The notes under the pieces are model-generated. The model was not told the DNA's origin. It did no database searches and saw nothing but the letters and a program-made list of their open reading frames with translations. Position numbers and translations under genes: made by a program. 64,000 bases of DNA from Lachnospiraceae bacterium (lineage in GTDB: Bacteria > Bacillota > Clostridia > Lachnospirales > Lachnospiraceae), in contig JAQXVO010000023.1 of the NCBI GenBank assembly GCA_029224965.1, forward strand, positions 1-64,000. Direction: 5' to 3'. Of the stretch, positions 1 to 10,713 are shown piece by piece (position 1 is the first letter of the stretch; each line of letters opens with the position of its first letter).

Positions 1-137
1 CCCGCTGTACTATCTCCAGAATTCCGGATTTGATACAACGATTTCAATAGATATTTCAAATCCCGCTGTACTATCTCCAGAATTCCGGATTTGATACAAC
101 GATTTCAATAGATATTTCGAATCCCGAGGTATCCCTG
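1..137. repeat. Two tandem copies (61-bp period) of an intergenic palindrome-like repeat, downstream of gltD
   Basis: cccgctgtactatctccagaattccggatttgatacaacgatttcaatagatatttc starts at 1 and again at 62; core TACAACGATTT...AATCCCG is shared with the arrays near 18.0-18.4 kb and 42.2 kb. Confidence 0.85.
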
Positions 138-143
138 GAAAAT

Positions 144-1655
144 TCAGGCCAGTCCGGTGTAGCCCATCAGATACTCATCGACTTCTCGTGCGCACTGTCT
201 GCCTTCCACAATGCCCCAGACAACCAGAGACTGTCCTCTGTGCATATCGCCTGCGGTAAAGACGCCGGACACGCTGGTTGCATATTTGCCTTCCTCAGTC
301 TCAACCACATTCCTGGCGGTCATCTTGGTTCCGAAAGCCTTGGGAGCCAGTTCCTCTGCGCCGACGAAGCCGGCTGCAATGAGAAGCAAATCACAGGGAT
401 AGGTCTTCTCCGTACCTTCGACCTCAACCATCTTCCGGTTCTCGAAGCGGACCTTTACAGTAGTAACGGATTTCAGGTCGCCGTTCTTCTTGGTCTCGAC
501 CGACTTTACTGTGGTCTCGTAAATCCGGGGATCCTTGCCGAAGAGGTAGATGGCCTCTTCCTGGCCATAGTCGGTTTTCAAGGTCTTGGGCCACTCCGGC
601 CAGGGGTTGTCTTCGGTTCTCTCAACCGGCGGCTCGGGCATCATCTCAAGCTGGATCACACTCTTTGCGCCCTGACGGATAGAGGTTGCCACGCAGTCAT
701 TTCCGGTATCGCCGCCGCCGACGATAATGACGTTCTTACCATAGGCAAATTTCTTACCCGCATCTCCGGTCGGTTTACATTTGCCTGCATTGGCTCTGCC
801 GCCGGAAACCTTGCCGTCTAAGAGATCCCGGGTGGCCTGGGTCAGGAAATCCACGGCATAGTAGACACCGCCGACTTTTTCCGGATCTGCAGCTGGAAGG
901 CTTCTGGCCTTCTTGGCACCGCAGGCCAGGATCACCGCATCGAATTCCTTCTTCAGATCCTCGGCCTTGATATCCACACCGACATTGACACCGGTCTTAA
1001 AGGTCACGCCCTCTTCCTCCATGAGCTTCTTCCGGCGCTCGATCACGTCCTTGGGAAGCTTCATATTGGGAATGCCGTACATGAGAAGGCCGCCGATCCG
1101 GTCCTCCCGCTCGAATACAGTCACATTGTGGCCTCTCCGGTTCAGACGGTCTGCTGCGGCAAGGCCGGCAGGACCGGCACCGACAACTGCGATCTTCTTG
1201 TCCGAACGGATGGCCGGAATCCGGGGCTTCAGATAACCCTTGTCGAAGGCTGTTTCGATAACATAGAGCTCATCATCGCGGATGGTAACCGGATCTCCGT
1301 GCTCGCCCTCGGTACAGGCTTTCTCGCAGAGAGCCGGACAGACACGTCCGGTAAATTCCGGAAAGCTGTTGGTCTTCTGCAGACGGGAGTAGGCATAAGC
1401 CGGCTGCCCCTGATAGATTCCGTCATTCCACTCTGGGATCAGATTGTGCAGGGGACAGCCGGTCACCATGCCGTGCAGCTTCATTGCCGACTGGCAGAGG
1501 GGAACGCCGCAGTTCATGCAGCGTGCGCCCTGCTCTCTCCTTTCGTTCTCACTGATTGCCTCGTGGAAAAATTCATAGTTTTCAATCCGCTTCTTCGGCG
1601 GAATGTCTTTATTTGCTTCTCTCTGATATTCCAGAAAACCCGTTGGCTTGCCCAT
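144..1655 (-). CDS. gltD: Glutamate synthase, small (beta) subunit
   Basis: 503 aa; N-terminal Cys motifs ([18 protein letters not shown]), [10 protein letters not shown] and GGGDTGND dinucleotide-binding motifs; downstream of gltB. Confidence 0.95.
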   Translation of the reverse strand: MGKPTGFLEYQREANKDIPPKKRIENYEFFHEAISENERREQGARCMNCGVPLCQSAMKLHGMVTGCPLHNLIPEWNDGIYQGQPAYAYSRLQKTNSFPEFTGRVCPALCEKACTEGEHGDPVTIRDDELYVIETAFDKGYLKPRIPAIRSDKKIAVVGAGPAGLAAADRLNRRGHNVTVFEREDRIGGLLMYGIPNMKLPKDVIERRKKLMEEEGVTFKTGVNVGVDIKAEDLKKEFDAVILACGAKKARSLPAADPEKVGGVYYAVDFLTQATRDLLDGKVSGGRANAGKCKPTGDAGKKFAYGKNVIIVGGGDTGNDCVATSIRQGAKSVIQLEMMPEPPVERTEDNPWPEWPKTLKTDYGQEEAIYLFGKDPRIYETTVKSVETKKNGDLKSVTTVKVRFENRKMVEVEGTEKTYPCDLLLIAAGFVGAEELAPKAFGTKMTARNVVETEEGKYATSVSGVFTAGDMHRGQSLVVWGIVEGRQCAREVDEYLMGYTGLA

Positions 1656-1836
1656 ACGCCCTCCTGTATTTTTTCTAAATATTCATTTCTGAATATACAT
1701 TCCTGATTCCAAGCATCTCAGCAGCTTCGGATCCGATGAAAACCTTTCCAAAAAAGTTTTTCCTGAATCGTTTGTTCTTGAAAAACTCTTCCTGGAGATC
1801 GTTTACACTTTCCTGTCTGCTGTCTTTATGAATTCA

Positions 1837-4800
1837 TCACCCCTGCGCCTGCATGGCTGCAAAGGCTTCCTTGACGGCATTCTCATGAGAAATGCCCTGC
1901 TCCTCAAAGTGGGAAATCGACACAACCATTTTATGATAATCATTCGGAATAATCTTCTTAAAGTAAGGAAGATAGTCCTCAAATTCGTCCATGATCTTCT
2001 GTGCCAGTGCAGAACCGGTTGCCTTGATGTAGTCGCCGATGATGGTCCGGAGTTCGGCCACATCATACTTCTCGGTGACCTCGGTCATAAAGACCATATC
2101 CTTGTTGAGCTTCCGGTAGACATCGTGGTTCATATCCAGGACGTAGGCAACACCGCCGGACATACCGGCTGCCAGGTTCTTTCCGGTCGGTCCCAAGATA
2201 ACAGCACGACCGCCGGTCATATATTCAAGACCGTGGTCGCCGCAGCCCTCGGCAACAGCAGTGGCACCGGAATTTCTTACCAGGAAACGCTCACCTGCGA
2301 TACCGTTGAAATAAGCAGTTCCGCCGGTTGCCCCGTAGAGGGCTACATTTCCGACGATGATATTCTTCGAAGGATCAAAGCCGGCATGGTCCGGAGGCGT
2401 GATGATGATCTTGCCGCCGGACAGACCCTTGCCGACACCGTCGTTGGCATCGCCCTTTAAGGTCAATGTCACGCCGTGAGGCAGAAAGGCGCCGAAGGAT
2501 TGGCCGCCTGCACCCGTGCAGTGGATGGTGAAGGTATCGTCAGCAAGCTCCTGCTCGCCGAAGCGGCGGGTGACCTCGGAACCGAAGATGGTACCGACGG
2601 TCCGGTCGGTTCCCTTGACATTGATTGAGATCTCCTTCTTCTCACCGTTCTTCAGATTGTCCTTGAAGGCAGGTAGGATCTGGCTCTCGTCGACGGTCTT
2701 CTCCAGATGGAAATCGTAGACCTTGTCCGGATTGAAATGAGATTCCTCCCGGCCTGCATAGGTCTGATCCAGGATACCCTCGAGCTTTACGGTCTCGGCA
2801 CGGCGTGTGATCTGGTGAGGCTTGGTTACCAGGCAGTCGGTCCGGCCGACCATCTCGGCAACGGTACGGAAGCCAAGCATGGCCATAATCTCACGAAGCT
2901 CCTGGGCAACGAAGCACATGTAGTTGATGACATGCTCGGGCTTGCCCTTGAAGCGCTTGCGAAGCTCCGGATTCTGGGTGGCGATACCCTGAGGACAGGT
3001 GTCCTTGGAGCAGACACGCATCATAGAGCATCCCAGGGAAACCAGAGGTGCGGTTGCAAAGCCGAATTCCTCGGCACCTAAGAGAGCTGCGATAGCGACA
3101 TCCCGGCCGGTCATCAGTTTCGAGTCGGTCTCCAGAACGACACGGTCACGGAGTCCGTTCTCCATCAGGGCCTGCTGGGCCTCTGCCACACCAAGCTCCC
3201 AGGGAAGTCCGGCATGGTGGATGGAGGAATAGGGAGCCGCACCGGTACCACCGTCATAACCGGAAATCAGGATGACCTGGGCACCGGCCTTGGCAACGCC
3301 GCAGGCGATGGTTCCGACACCGGCCTCAGAAACCAGCTTTACGGAAATCCGGGCCTTGGGATTGGCATTCTTTAAATCATAGATGAGCTCTGCCAGATCC
3401 TCGATGGAATAGATATCGTGATGAGGCGGAGGAGAAACCAGGGAGACACCGGGCGTTGAGAAGCGGGCCTTGGCGACATCCAGGTTGACCTTACGTCCGG
3501 GCAGGTTTCCGCCTTCACCGGGCTTGGCACCCTGAGCCATCTTGATCTGGATCTCATCACCGGAAACCAGGTAGGCTTCGGTGACACCGAAACGTCCGGA
3601 TGCCACCTGCTTAATCCTGGAATTGGTCGGCGTTCCGAAGCGGGCGGAATCCTCACCGCCTTCACCGGTATTGGACCGGCCGCCCAGGGTATTCATAGCC
3701 AGGGCCAGGGTCTGATGGGCCTCCGGAGAGATGGCGCCGTAGGACATGGCTGCGACCTGGAAACGCTTGACAATAGATTCAATGGGCTCGACCTCATCGA
3801 TGGAAACCGGCTTCCGGACCGGATGGAAGGCCATGAGGCCTCTCAAGGTATGAGGCTTGTCGTCATCCACCAGATTCGAGTAATCCTTGAATTCCTTATA
3901 ATCTCTCTTACGGACGGCCTGCTGGAGGGTCACGATGGTCTCGGGACGATACATATGATCCTCTGCTCCGGCACCGGAACGAAGCCGGTGGAAGCCGACC
4001 GAATCCAGGGTCGTGTCCTCGGACAGACCCATGGGATCGAAAGCATGATTGTGGCGGTAGGTAACCGATGCGGCGATGTCTTCGAGTCCGATGCCGCCGA
4101 CCCGGCTGACCGTTCCGGTAAAGTACTTGTCGATGATCTCCTTGGAAAGGCCGATGGCCTCGAAGATCCTTGCCGACTGATAAGACTGAAGGGTCGAGAT
4201 ACCCATCTTGGCAGCGGTCTTTACAATACCCTTGAGGATGGCCATGTTGTAATCTTCAATGGCGGTATGGTAATCCTTGTCGAGGATGCCGAGATCAATG
4301 AGCTCGGAAATGCATTCCTGAGCCAGATAAGGATAGATAGCCCGGGCACCGAAGCCTAAGAGACATGCGAACTGGTGGACATCCCTCGGCTCGCCGCTTT
4401 CGAGAATCAGGGAAACCTGGGTTCTCTTCCTTGTGGATACCAGATGCTGCTCGACTGAGGATACAGCCAGAAGCGATGGAATGGGCACATGGTTTTCATC
4501 GATGGCCCGGTCGGACAGGATGATGATGTTATAGCCCCGCTCGAAGGCCCGGTCGACCGATACATTCAGCTGATCCAGGGCTCTCTCCAGAGACGTATTC
4601 TTATAGTAGACAATGGGCAGGGTTGTGGTCTTGAAGCCCGGCTGATCCAGGGACCGGATCTTCATGATGTCGACACCGGACAGGATGGGGTTGTTGACCT
4701 CAAGTACCCGGCAGTTCTGGCCCTTCTCCTGAAGGAGGTTACCGTCGGATCCAATGTAGACCGTCGTGTCAGTTACGATCTTCTCACGAAGGGAATCGAT

Positions 4801-6360
4801 GGGAGGGTTGGTAACCTGGGCAAAAAGCTGCTTGAAATAATTAAAGAGCGGCTGGTGCTTTTCCGAAAGGACAGCCAGAGGTACATCATGGCCCATGGAC
4901 ATGGTCGGCTCGACACCAGTCTTTGCCATGGTCAGGATCTCGTCATTGACCTCCTCATAGGTATAGCCGAAGACCTTGTAGAGGCGGTCCCGCATGGCCT
5001 GATCGTAGGTCGGGATCTTCTTGTTGGGGATCTTCAGATTTTCCAGATGAAGAAGGTTCATATCCAGCCACTCGCCGTAGGGCTTTCTTTCGGAATAGTA
5101 AGCCTTGACCTCTTCATCGGGGATCATCCTCTGCTTCTTGGTATCAATGAGAAGAATACGGCCCGGCATGAGACGGGACTTCTGGACGATGTGTTCGGCC
5201 GGAATATCGAGAACGCCGACCTCGGATGCCAGGATCAGGCGCTTGTCATCAGTGACATAATAACGGGAAGGACGAAGGCCATTCCGGTCCAGGGATGCAC
5301 CGACGATATCGCCGTCCGAGAAGAGGATGGCTGCCGGTCCGTCCCAGGGCTCCATCATGGTTGCATAATAATGGTAGAAATCCTTCCGCTCCTGGGTCAT
5401 GAAATCATTCTTCTTCCAGGGCTCGGGAATGGTCGACATGACAGCCAGAGGCAGGTCCATGCCGTTCATGTAAAGGAATTCCAGAGTGTTATCGAGCATG
5501 GCCGAATCGGAGCCGTTCCGGTTGACAACCGGGCAGATCTTATCCATCTCATCCTCGAGAACCGGAGACTCCATGGTCTCTTCACGAGCCAGCATACGGT
5601 CTATATTTCCTCGGATGGTATTGATCTCGCCATTGTGGGCGATCAGACGGTAAGGATGGGCTTTCTCCCAGCTGGGTGTGGTGTTGGTCGAGAAACGGGA
5701 ATGGACGATGGCGATGGCACTCTCATAATCCTTGTCGTCGAGGTCCGGATAGAAGAGACGGAGCTGGCCAACCAGGAACATACCCTTATAGACGATGGTC
5801 CGGGAGGACAGAGAACATACGTAAGTCTCATCGGCGCTCTGCTCGAACTCGCGGCGGGTCACATAGAGCTTGCGGTCGAAGGCGATGCCCCGCTCCACGC
5901 CCTCAGGTCTCCGAACGAAGCCCTGAGAAATATAGGGCATGCTGTCAAGTGCTACCTGGCCGAGGATACCGGGATTCGTGGGTACATCACGCCAGCCTAA
6001 GAATTCCATGCCGTTCTTTTCTGCGATGACCTGGAACATACGCTGCATCATCTGCCGCTTCATCCGGTCCTGGGGGAAGAAGAACATGCCGATACCGTAA
6101 TCCCTGGCCTCGCCGAGATCAATATCACGTTCTTTCATGATTTTACTGAAGAACTTGTGGGAGATCTGGAGAAGAATTCCGACACCGTCACCGACCTTGC
6201 CGCTGGCGTCCTTGCCGGCACGGTGCTCCAGCCGTTCCACGATGTGAAGCGCGTCGTCCACTGTCCGGTGCTCTACCCGGCCGTCGATATTGACCACTGC
6301 GCCGATACCGCAGGCATCATGTTCTCTCTCATTATAGAGAAGCTCAGGTTTCTGATTCAT
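1837..6360 (-). CDS. gltB: Glutamate synthase, large (alpha) subunit
   Basis: 1507 aa; N-terminal class II amidotransferase (CGIGAVV), FMN-binding central domain, GXGXG C-terminal domain. Confidence 0.96.
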   Translation of the reverse strand: MNQKPELLYNEREHDACGIGAVVNIDGRVEHRTVDDALHIVERLEHRAGKDASGKVGDGVGILLQISHKFFSKIMKERDIDLGEARDYGIGMFFFPQDRMKRQMMQRMFQVIAEKNGMEFLGWRDVPTNPGILGQVALDSMPYISQGFVRRPEGVERGIAFDRKLYVTRREFEQSADETYVCSLSSRTIVYKGMFLVGQLRLFYPDLDDKDYESAIAIVHSRFSTNTTPSWEKAHPYRLIAHNGEINTIRGNIDRMLAREETMESPVLEDEMDKICPVVNRNGSDSAMLDNTLEFLYMNGMDLPLAVMSTIPEPWKKNDFMTQERKDFYHYYATMMEPWDGPAAILFSDGDIVGASLDRNGLRPSRYYVTDDKRLILASEVGVLDIPAEHIVQKSRLMPGRILLIDTKKQRMIPDEEVKAYYSERKPYGEWLDMNLLHLENLKIPNKKIPTYDQAMRDRLYKVFGYTYEEVNDEILTMAKTGVEPTMSMGHDVPLAVLSEKHQPLFNYFKQLFAQVTNPPIDSLREKIVTDTTVYIGSDGNLLQEKGQNCRVLEVNNPILSGVDIMKIRSLDQPGFKTTTLPIVYYKNTSLERALDQLNVSVDRAFERGYNIIILSDRAIDENHVPIPSLLAVSSVEQHLVSTRKRTQVSLILESGEPRDVHQFACLLGFGARAIYPYLAQECISELIDLGILDKDYHTAIEDYNMAILKGIVKTAAKMGISTLQSYQSARIFEAIGLSKEIIDKYFTGTVSRVGGIGLEDIAASVTYRHNHAFDPMGLSEDTTLDSVGFHRLRSGAGAEDHMYRPETIVTLQQAVRKRDYKEFKDYSNLVDDDKPHTLRGLMAFHPVRKPVSIDEVEPIESIVKRFQVAAMSYGAISPEAHQTLALAMNTLGGRSNTGEGGEDSARFGTPTNSRIKQVASGRFGVTEAYLVSGDEIQIKMAQGAKPGEGGNLPGRKVNLDVAKARFSTPGVSLVSPPPHHDIYSIEDLAELIYDLKNANPKARISVKLVSEAGVGTIACGVAKAGAQVILISGYDGGTGAAPYSSIHHAGLPWELGVAEAQQALMENGLRDRVVLETDSKLMTGRDVAIAALLGAEEFGFATAPLVSLGCSMMRVCSKDTCPQGIATQNPELRKRFKGKPEHVINYMCFVAQELREIMAMLGFRTVAEMVGRTDCLVTKPHQITRRAETVKLEGILDQTYAGREESHFNPDKVYDFHLEKTVDESQILPAFKDNLKNGEKKEISINVKGTDRTVGTIFGSEVTRRFGEQELADDTFTIHCTGAGGQSFGAFLPHGVTLTLKGDANDGVGKGLSGGKIIITPPDHAGFDPSKNIIVGNVALYGATGGTAYFNGIAGERFLVRNSGATAVAEGCGDHGLEYMTGGRAVILGPTGKNLAAGMSGGVAYVLDMNHDVYRKLNKDMVFMTEVTEKYDVAELRTIIGDYIKATGSALAQKIMDEFEDYLPYFKKIIPNDYHKMVVSISHFEEQGISHENAVKEAFAAMQAQG

Positions 6361-6376
6361 GGCTTGTCCTTTCTGT

Positions 6377-6486
6377 AAAAAAAGGCGTCTGCCAGCAGAC
6401 CTTCTTACGAAGATCTTCCAGCAGACGCCTTTGTCTGTACTCTATCGTGTTGGATAGAGTTTACATCCATAGAGGACATCTGTCAA
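6377..6486 (-). promoter_or_regulatory. gltB leader: promoter plus intrinsic-terminator attenuator with AAAGGC hexaloop hairpin
   Basis: Minus strand TTGACA-17-TAAACT; CAGAC-AAAGGC-GTCTG hairpin (plus 6422-6437) overlaps the 5' arm of a 12-bp terminator stem AAAGGCGTCTGC/GCAGACGCC followed by a T run, about 17 nt upstream of the start codon. Confidence 0.8.
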
Positions 6487-6679
6487 ACAAAACTTTATTT
6501 AATTAACGTGTAAAAAGCATCTACAAATTAAAATAAAGTTGATTGCCTTGATAGTTAATTTTATTAAGCGTTTTTCTAATTCCCAGATTCCTCTGCGAAT
6601 CCGGTTTCTCAGGACGGGTTTCGGACAACTGCCTGTCTTCGAATCCCTGGTCTATATTTCGCAAAATCTGATCATACAA

Positions 6680-8269
6680 TCACTTACCACTGTCACCATA
6701 GTTGGAAAGCACACGGGCGGACGGATCATTGACGTCCTTTAAGCCATCCCAGGTCTTGTTGGGCATCCAGAAGTCCTTGACCATGGCCGACTGACCCGGA
6801 TAGTACTTCTCGAAGATTTCCCTATAGAGAAGCGATTCCTTGGTGAAAGGACGGGCGTGATCGTACTTCATCCGCTTTTCTTCATATTCCTCGTCGGTAT
6901 AGAAGCCTTCCGCATAATCTGCCAAATCGTCCTTCAGGGAGTGGCCGACGGCATCGGAAAAGGCTGCCTTTTCCCGCATCAGAATATCTTCGGGAATCAG
7001 ATGATCCTCTTCAAAGGCATGACGGAGGAGGTATTTGCCCTTGTTGTAGCGGTTGAGCTTCTTCTCGGGATCAATGGACATGACATAGCGGACGAAGGCC
7101 AGATCACCGAAGGGAACCCGGGCTTCCAGGGAGTTTACGCTGATGCAGCGGTCCGCCCTGAGAACATCATACATATGAAGCTCGCGGATCCGCTTCTCGG
7201 CTTCCTTCTGGAACTCAGCCGCATTGGGAGCAAAGTCCGTATACTTGTAGCCGAAGAGCTCATCCGAAATCTCACCGGTCAGGAGAACCCGGACATCGGT
7301 GTTCTCATGAATCCACTTGCAACAGAGATACATACCGATCGAGGCCCGGATGGTCGTGATGTCGTAGGTTCCCAGCGCCTTGATGACCGGCTCCAGGGCA
7401 TTGATGACATCGTCTCTCGAGATAATGACCTCGTGATGGTTGGATCCGATGTATTCAGCAACCTCTCTTGCATACTTTAAGTCGATGGCATCGATATCCA
7501 TGCCGATGGCGAAGGTTTCCAGAGGCTTCTTGGTCAGCTTGGAGGAAATGCCGCAGACCAGAGAAGAATCCAGTCCTCCGGAAAGGAGGAAGCCAACCGG
7601 GGCGTCGGCGTCCATTCTCTTCTTCACACCGGACACAAGACGGTCATGAATATTTCTTGAAATGGTATCCATGTCGTCATAGGAAACCCGGCGGACCTCC
7701 GCCGGATCATAGTAGGTCACAAAGGCGCCGTCCTTGTAATAGGATCCCGGAGGGAAGGGAAGAATCTCTCCCTGACAAATGGAAACCAGTTCCTTGGGCT
7801 CGGACGCAAAGACAATGCAGCCGTCTGCGTCATAGCCGTAGTAAAGGGGACGGATTCCGATGGGATCCCGGGCAGCCACGTAGCTGCCAGAGGATGCATC
7901 ATATAAAACCAGGGCAAATTCCGCATCCAGTTCGCGGAACATGTCACATCCCAGCTCCCGGTAGAGGGGGAGAAGGATCTCGCAGTCCGAATCGGACGCG
8001 AAACGATATCCCTCACCTTCGAGCTTTTCCTTCATGGGACGGAAGCCATAGATCTCTCCGTTGCAGACCAGCATATCCTGATCCAGGGTAAAGGGCTGCA
8101 TGCCGCTTGCGGTCAGGCCCATGATGGCCAGACGGTTGAAGCCCATGAGTCCTGCCGCATTGGACAGGACCCTGCTGTCATCGGGTCCTCTGGAGGTCGT
8201 GACAGCCAGAGCTTCCTGAAACTTCGCCGGATCCGCCTTGGGGTTGGTCCAGACTAAAATCGAACACAT
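6680..8269 (-). CDS. asnB: Asparagine synthase (glutamine-hydrolysing)
   Basis: MCSILVW class II GATase N-terminus, SGGLDSS PP-loop; 11 nt downstream of glnN. Confidence 0.92.
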   Translation of the reverse strand: MCSILVWTNPKADPAKFQEALAVTTSRGPDDSRVLSNAAGLMGFNRLAIMGLTASGMQPFTLDQDMLVCNGEIYGFRPMKEKLEGEGYRFASDSDCEILLPLYRELGCDMFRELDAEFALVLYDASSGSYVAARDPIGIRPLYYGYDADGCIVFASEPKELVSICQGEILPFPPGSYYKDGAFVTYYDPAEVRRVSYDDMDTISRNIHDRLVSGVKKRMDADAPVGFLLSGGLDSSLVCGISSKLTKKPLETFAIGMDIDAIDLKYAREVAEYIGSNHHEVIISRDDVINALEPVIKALGTYDITTIRASIGMYLCCKWIHENTDVRVLLTGEISDELFGYKYTDFAPNAAEFQKEAEKRIRELHMYDVLRADRCISVNSLEARVPFGDLAFVRYVMSIDPEKKLNRYNKGKYLLRHAFEEDHLIPEDILMREKAAFSDAVGHSLKDDLADYAEGFYTDEEYEEKRMKYDHARPFTKESLLYREIFEKYYPGQSAMVKDFWMPNKTWDGLKDVNDPSARVLSNYGDSGK

Positions 8270-8279
8270 AAGAATCCTC

Positions 8280-10385
8280 CTATCTCAGAGAAAACATCAT
8301 CTCTTCGTAAGTCGGATAATTCAGATAATCGGAAGGAATCTCTGCTTCTGCTGCATCAATATAGCTTCTTACATCTGCCATATCCTGAAGGATCACGTCA
8401 TGATAGTATCTTGCTTTCTTCAGGCTGTCGGTCTCTCCTTCTGCTGTCTTGGTATCCTTGGCAAGCTTCTTTAAGCCGCTTGTGATTCCGCTGCCGTCCT
8501 TGGCAAGCTCATCGACAAGCTCGGTCTCCATATCGGTATCGATATCCTTGGAGAGTTCCTTCTTGGCCAGAGCTTCGTCTGCAAGATCGGAACTGTAGGA
8601 AACCAGAGCCGATCTGACATCCTTCTTGATCATATCCTGCATGGTCAGAGACTCGATGTGGATGGCCTTGGCGTAGTTCTCCAGGTTGATCTCATAACGG
8701 GCTTGAATCTCAGATGCGTTATAGATATGGAACTTCTCGAAGAGGGCTACATTCTTCTCTGCGATAAAGGCAGGCATAGCATCCGGAACACTCTTCAGAT
8801 TGTAAAGGCCTCTTGCCTCTGCCTTCTCAACCCAGTCTTCTGCATAGCCGTTGCCGTTGAAGAGGATCTTGTGATGCTCTTTCAGAAGGGCCTGAAGATG
8901 AGCCATGATGGCGGTCTCCAGCTGATCCTTGGGGGTACCCTCGAGGGACTTGCGGATCTCACGGAGAGAATCTGCAACGGCAGTGTTCAGAATGATGGCC
9001 GGATCTGCTACAGAGACAGAAGAGCCCGGCATACGGAACTCGAACTTGTTGCCGGTGAAGGCAAAAGGTGAGGTCCGGTTACGATCGGTGGTGTCCTTGG
9101 TCAGAGTCGGCAGAACCTTGGCTCCGATATCCATCAGAGTATGCTTTGCATCCTCAGGAGTCTGGCCCTTCTCGATGGCATCGAGGATCTGGGCCAGCTC
9201 ATCGCCGACGAAGATGGATACAACAGCGGGAGGTGCTTCGTTGGCGCCCAGACGATGGTCGTTTCCGGCGGTGGCAACACTTGCACGCATCAGATCTGCA
9301 TATTTATCAACGGCTGCAATAACGGCAACCAGGAATACCAGAAACTGGGTATTCTCAGCCGGTGTCGTGCCCGGCTCCAGAAGGTTTTCACCGGTATCGG
9401 TGCCCATGGACCAGTTGACATGCTTGCCGGAACCGTTGACGCCGTCGAAAGGCTTCTCGTGAAGGAGGCAGGCCATGTTATGACGGTCAGCGACCTTCTT
9501 CATGATCTCCATGGTCAGCTGGTTGTGATCTACAGCGATGTTACTCATCTCAAAGACCGGAGCCAGCTCGTGCTGAGCCGGTGCAACCTCGTTATGCTTG
9601 GTCTTTGCCGGTACGCCCAGCTTCCAGAGCTCCTGATCCAGGTCATGCATAAATTCGGAAACTCTCGGCTTTAAGACGCCGAAGTAATGGTCTTCCATTT
9701 CCTGACCCTTGGGAGCCGGTGCTCCGAAGAGGGTCCGTCCGGTCAGAACCAGATCCTTACGGGACAGGTACATGTCCTTATCAATAAGGAAATATTCCTG
9801 CTCGGAACCGATCGTGGTATCCACGTGCTTGACATCGGGCTTTCCGAGGAAATGAAGCATGTGAACGGCTTCATGATTCAGAGCGTCCATGGAACGAAGC
9901 AGGGGAGTCTTCTTATCCAGAGATTCGCCGGTGTAGGAGCAGAATGCTGTCGGAATATAGAGCGAACCATCCTTAACGAAGGCAGGTGATGAAGGATCCC
10001 ATGCTGTATAGCCGCGGGCTTCGAAGGTGGCACGGATGCCGCCGGAAGGGAAGCTGGATGCGTCCGGCTCGCCCTTGACCAGTTCCTTGCCGGAGAAGTT
10101 CATAATAATATTGCCTTTTTCATCCGGATTGATGAAGCTGTCGTGCTTCTCGGCAGTAAGACCTGTCATGGGCTGGAACCAGTGGGTGAAATGAGTTGCA
10201 CCGCGCTCGATTGCCCATTCCTTCATGGTTGCTGCAACCGTATTGGCCACGGTCAACTCCAGAGTGGTTCCATTATCGATGGTTTTCCGCACCGCTTTGT
10301 AAACATCCTTAGGAAGACGTTCCTTCATGACTTTGTCATTGAAGACCATGCTTCCGTAGATTTCCGGGACATTGATCTGTTCCAT
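8280..10385 (-). CDS. glnN: Glutamine synthetase type III
   Basis: MEQINVPEIYGSMVFND...; about 700 aa GSIII with FTHWFQPMTG and VNGSGKHVNWS motifs; start trimmed from ORF 10541 to the ATG at 10385 after AAGGAGCAGGTT. Confidence 0.93.
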   Translation of the reverse strand: MEQINVPEIYGSMVFNDKVMKERLPKDVYKAVRKTIDNGTTLELTVANTVAATMKEWAIERGATHFTHWFQPMTGLTAEKHDSFINPDEKGNIIMNFSGKELVKGEPDASSFPSGGIRATFEARGYTAWDPSSPAFVKDGSLYIPTAFCSYTGESLDKKTPLLRSMDALNHEAVHMLHFLGKPDVKHVDTTIGSEQEYFLIDKDMYLSRKDLVLTGRTLFGAPAPKGQEMEDHYFGVLKPRVSEFMHDLDQELWKLGVPAKTKHNEVAPAQHELAPVFEMSNIAVDHNQLTMEIMKKVADRHNMACLLHEKPFDGVNGSGKHVNWSMGTDTGENLLEPGTTPAENTQFLVFLVAVIAAVDKYADLMRASVATAGNDHRLGANEAPPAVVSIFVGDELAQILDAIEKGQTPEDAKHTLMDIGAKVLPTLTKDTTDRNRTSPFAFTGNKFEFRMPGSSVSVADPAIILNTAVADSLREIRKSLEGTPKDQLETAIMAHLQALLKEHHKILFNGNGYAEDWVEKAEARGLYNLKSVPDAMPAFIAEKNVALFEKFHIYNASEIQARYEINLENYAKAIHIESLTMQDMIKKDVRSALVSYSSDLADEALAKKELSKDIDTDMETELVDELAKDGSGITSGLKKLAKDTKTAEGETDSLKKARYYHDVILQDMADVRSYIDAAEAEIPSDYLNYPTYEEMMFSLR

Positions 10386-10467
10386 AACCTGCTCCTTCCT
10401 TAAGCTTCCTGCTGCGAATCCCAGCAGCCAGTACCCTGGTACTATTACTTTGTTCAGAATGAAATAC

Positions 10468-10555
10468 AAAAAAGGCGCCTTGGACACGGTATGCGTATCC
10501 AAAGCGCCTTTGCTTTGTTGTGGGAATTGTAGTTCATTCACCCGGCCCTTGTCAA
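10468..10555 (-). promoter_or_regulatory. glnN leader: promoter plus intrinsic-terminator attenuator with AAAGGC hexaloop hairpin
   Basis: Minus strand TTGACA-18-TACAAT; CAAAGC-AAAGGC-GCTTTG hairpin (plus 10500-10517) overlapping a 14-bp terminator stem AAAGGCGCTTTGGA/TCCAAGGCGCCTTTTTT. Confidence 0.83.
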
Positions 10556-10713
10556 TGGTTTTTTCTTTTTTTTACAATTTTTAATAATTTACACGAAATC
10601 CAATCCGGTGTATATTTAGGTATATGTTTATCATTCAAAGAATACTGTCCGCCCGACCGCGAGTGCTGACAGACAGGATGAACTTCAGATCGTCAGAAAG
10701 TGTTGGCAAAGGT

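Noticed and set aside
4489-6000. 503-aa plus-strand ORF
   Set aside because: Antisense within gltB; no independent support.
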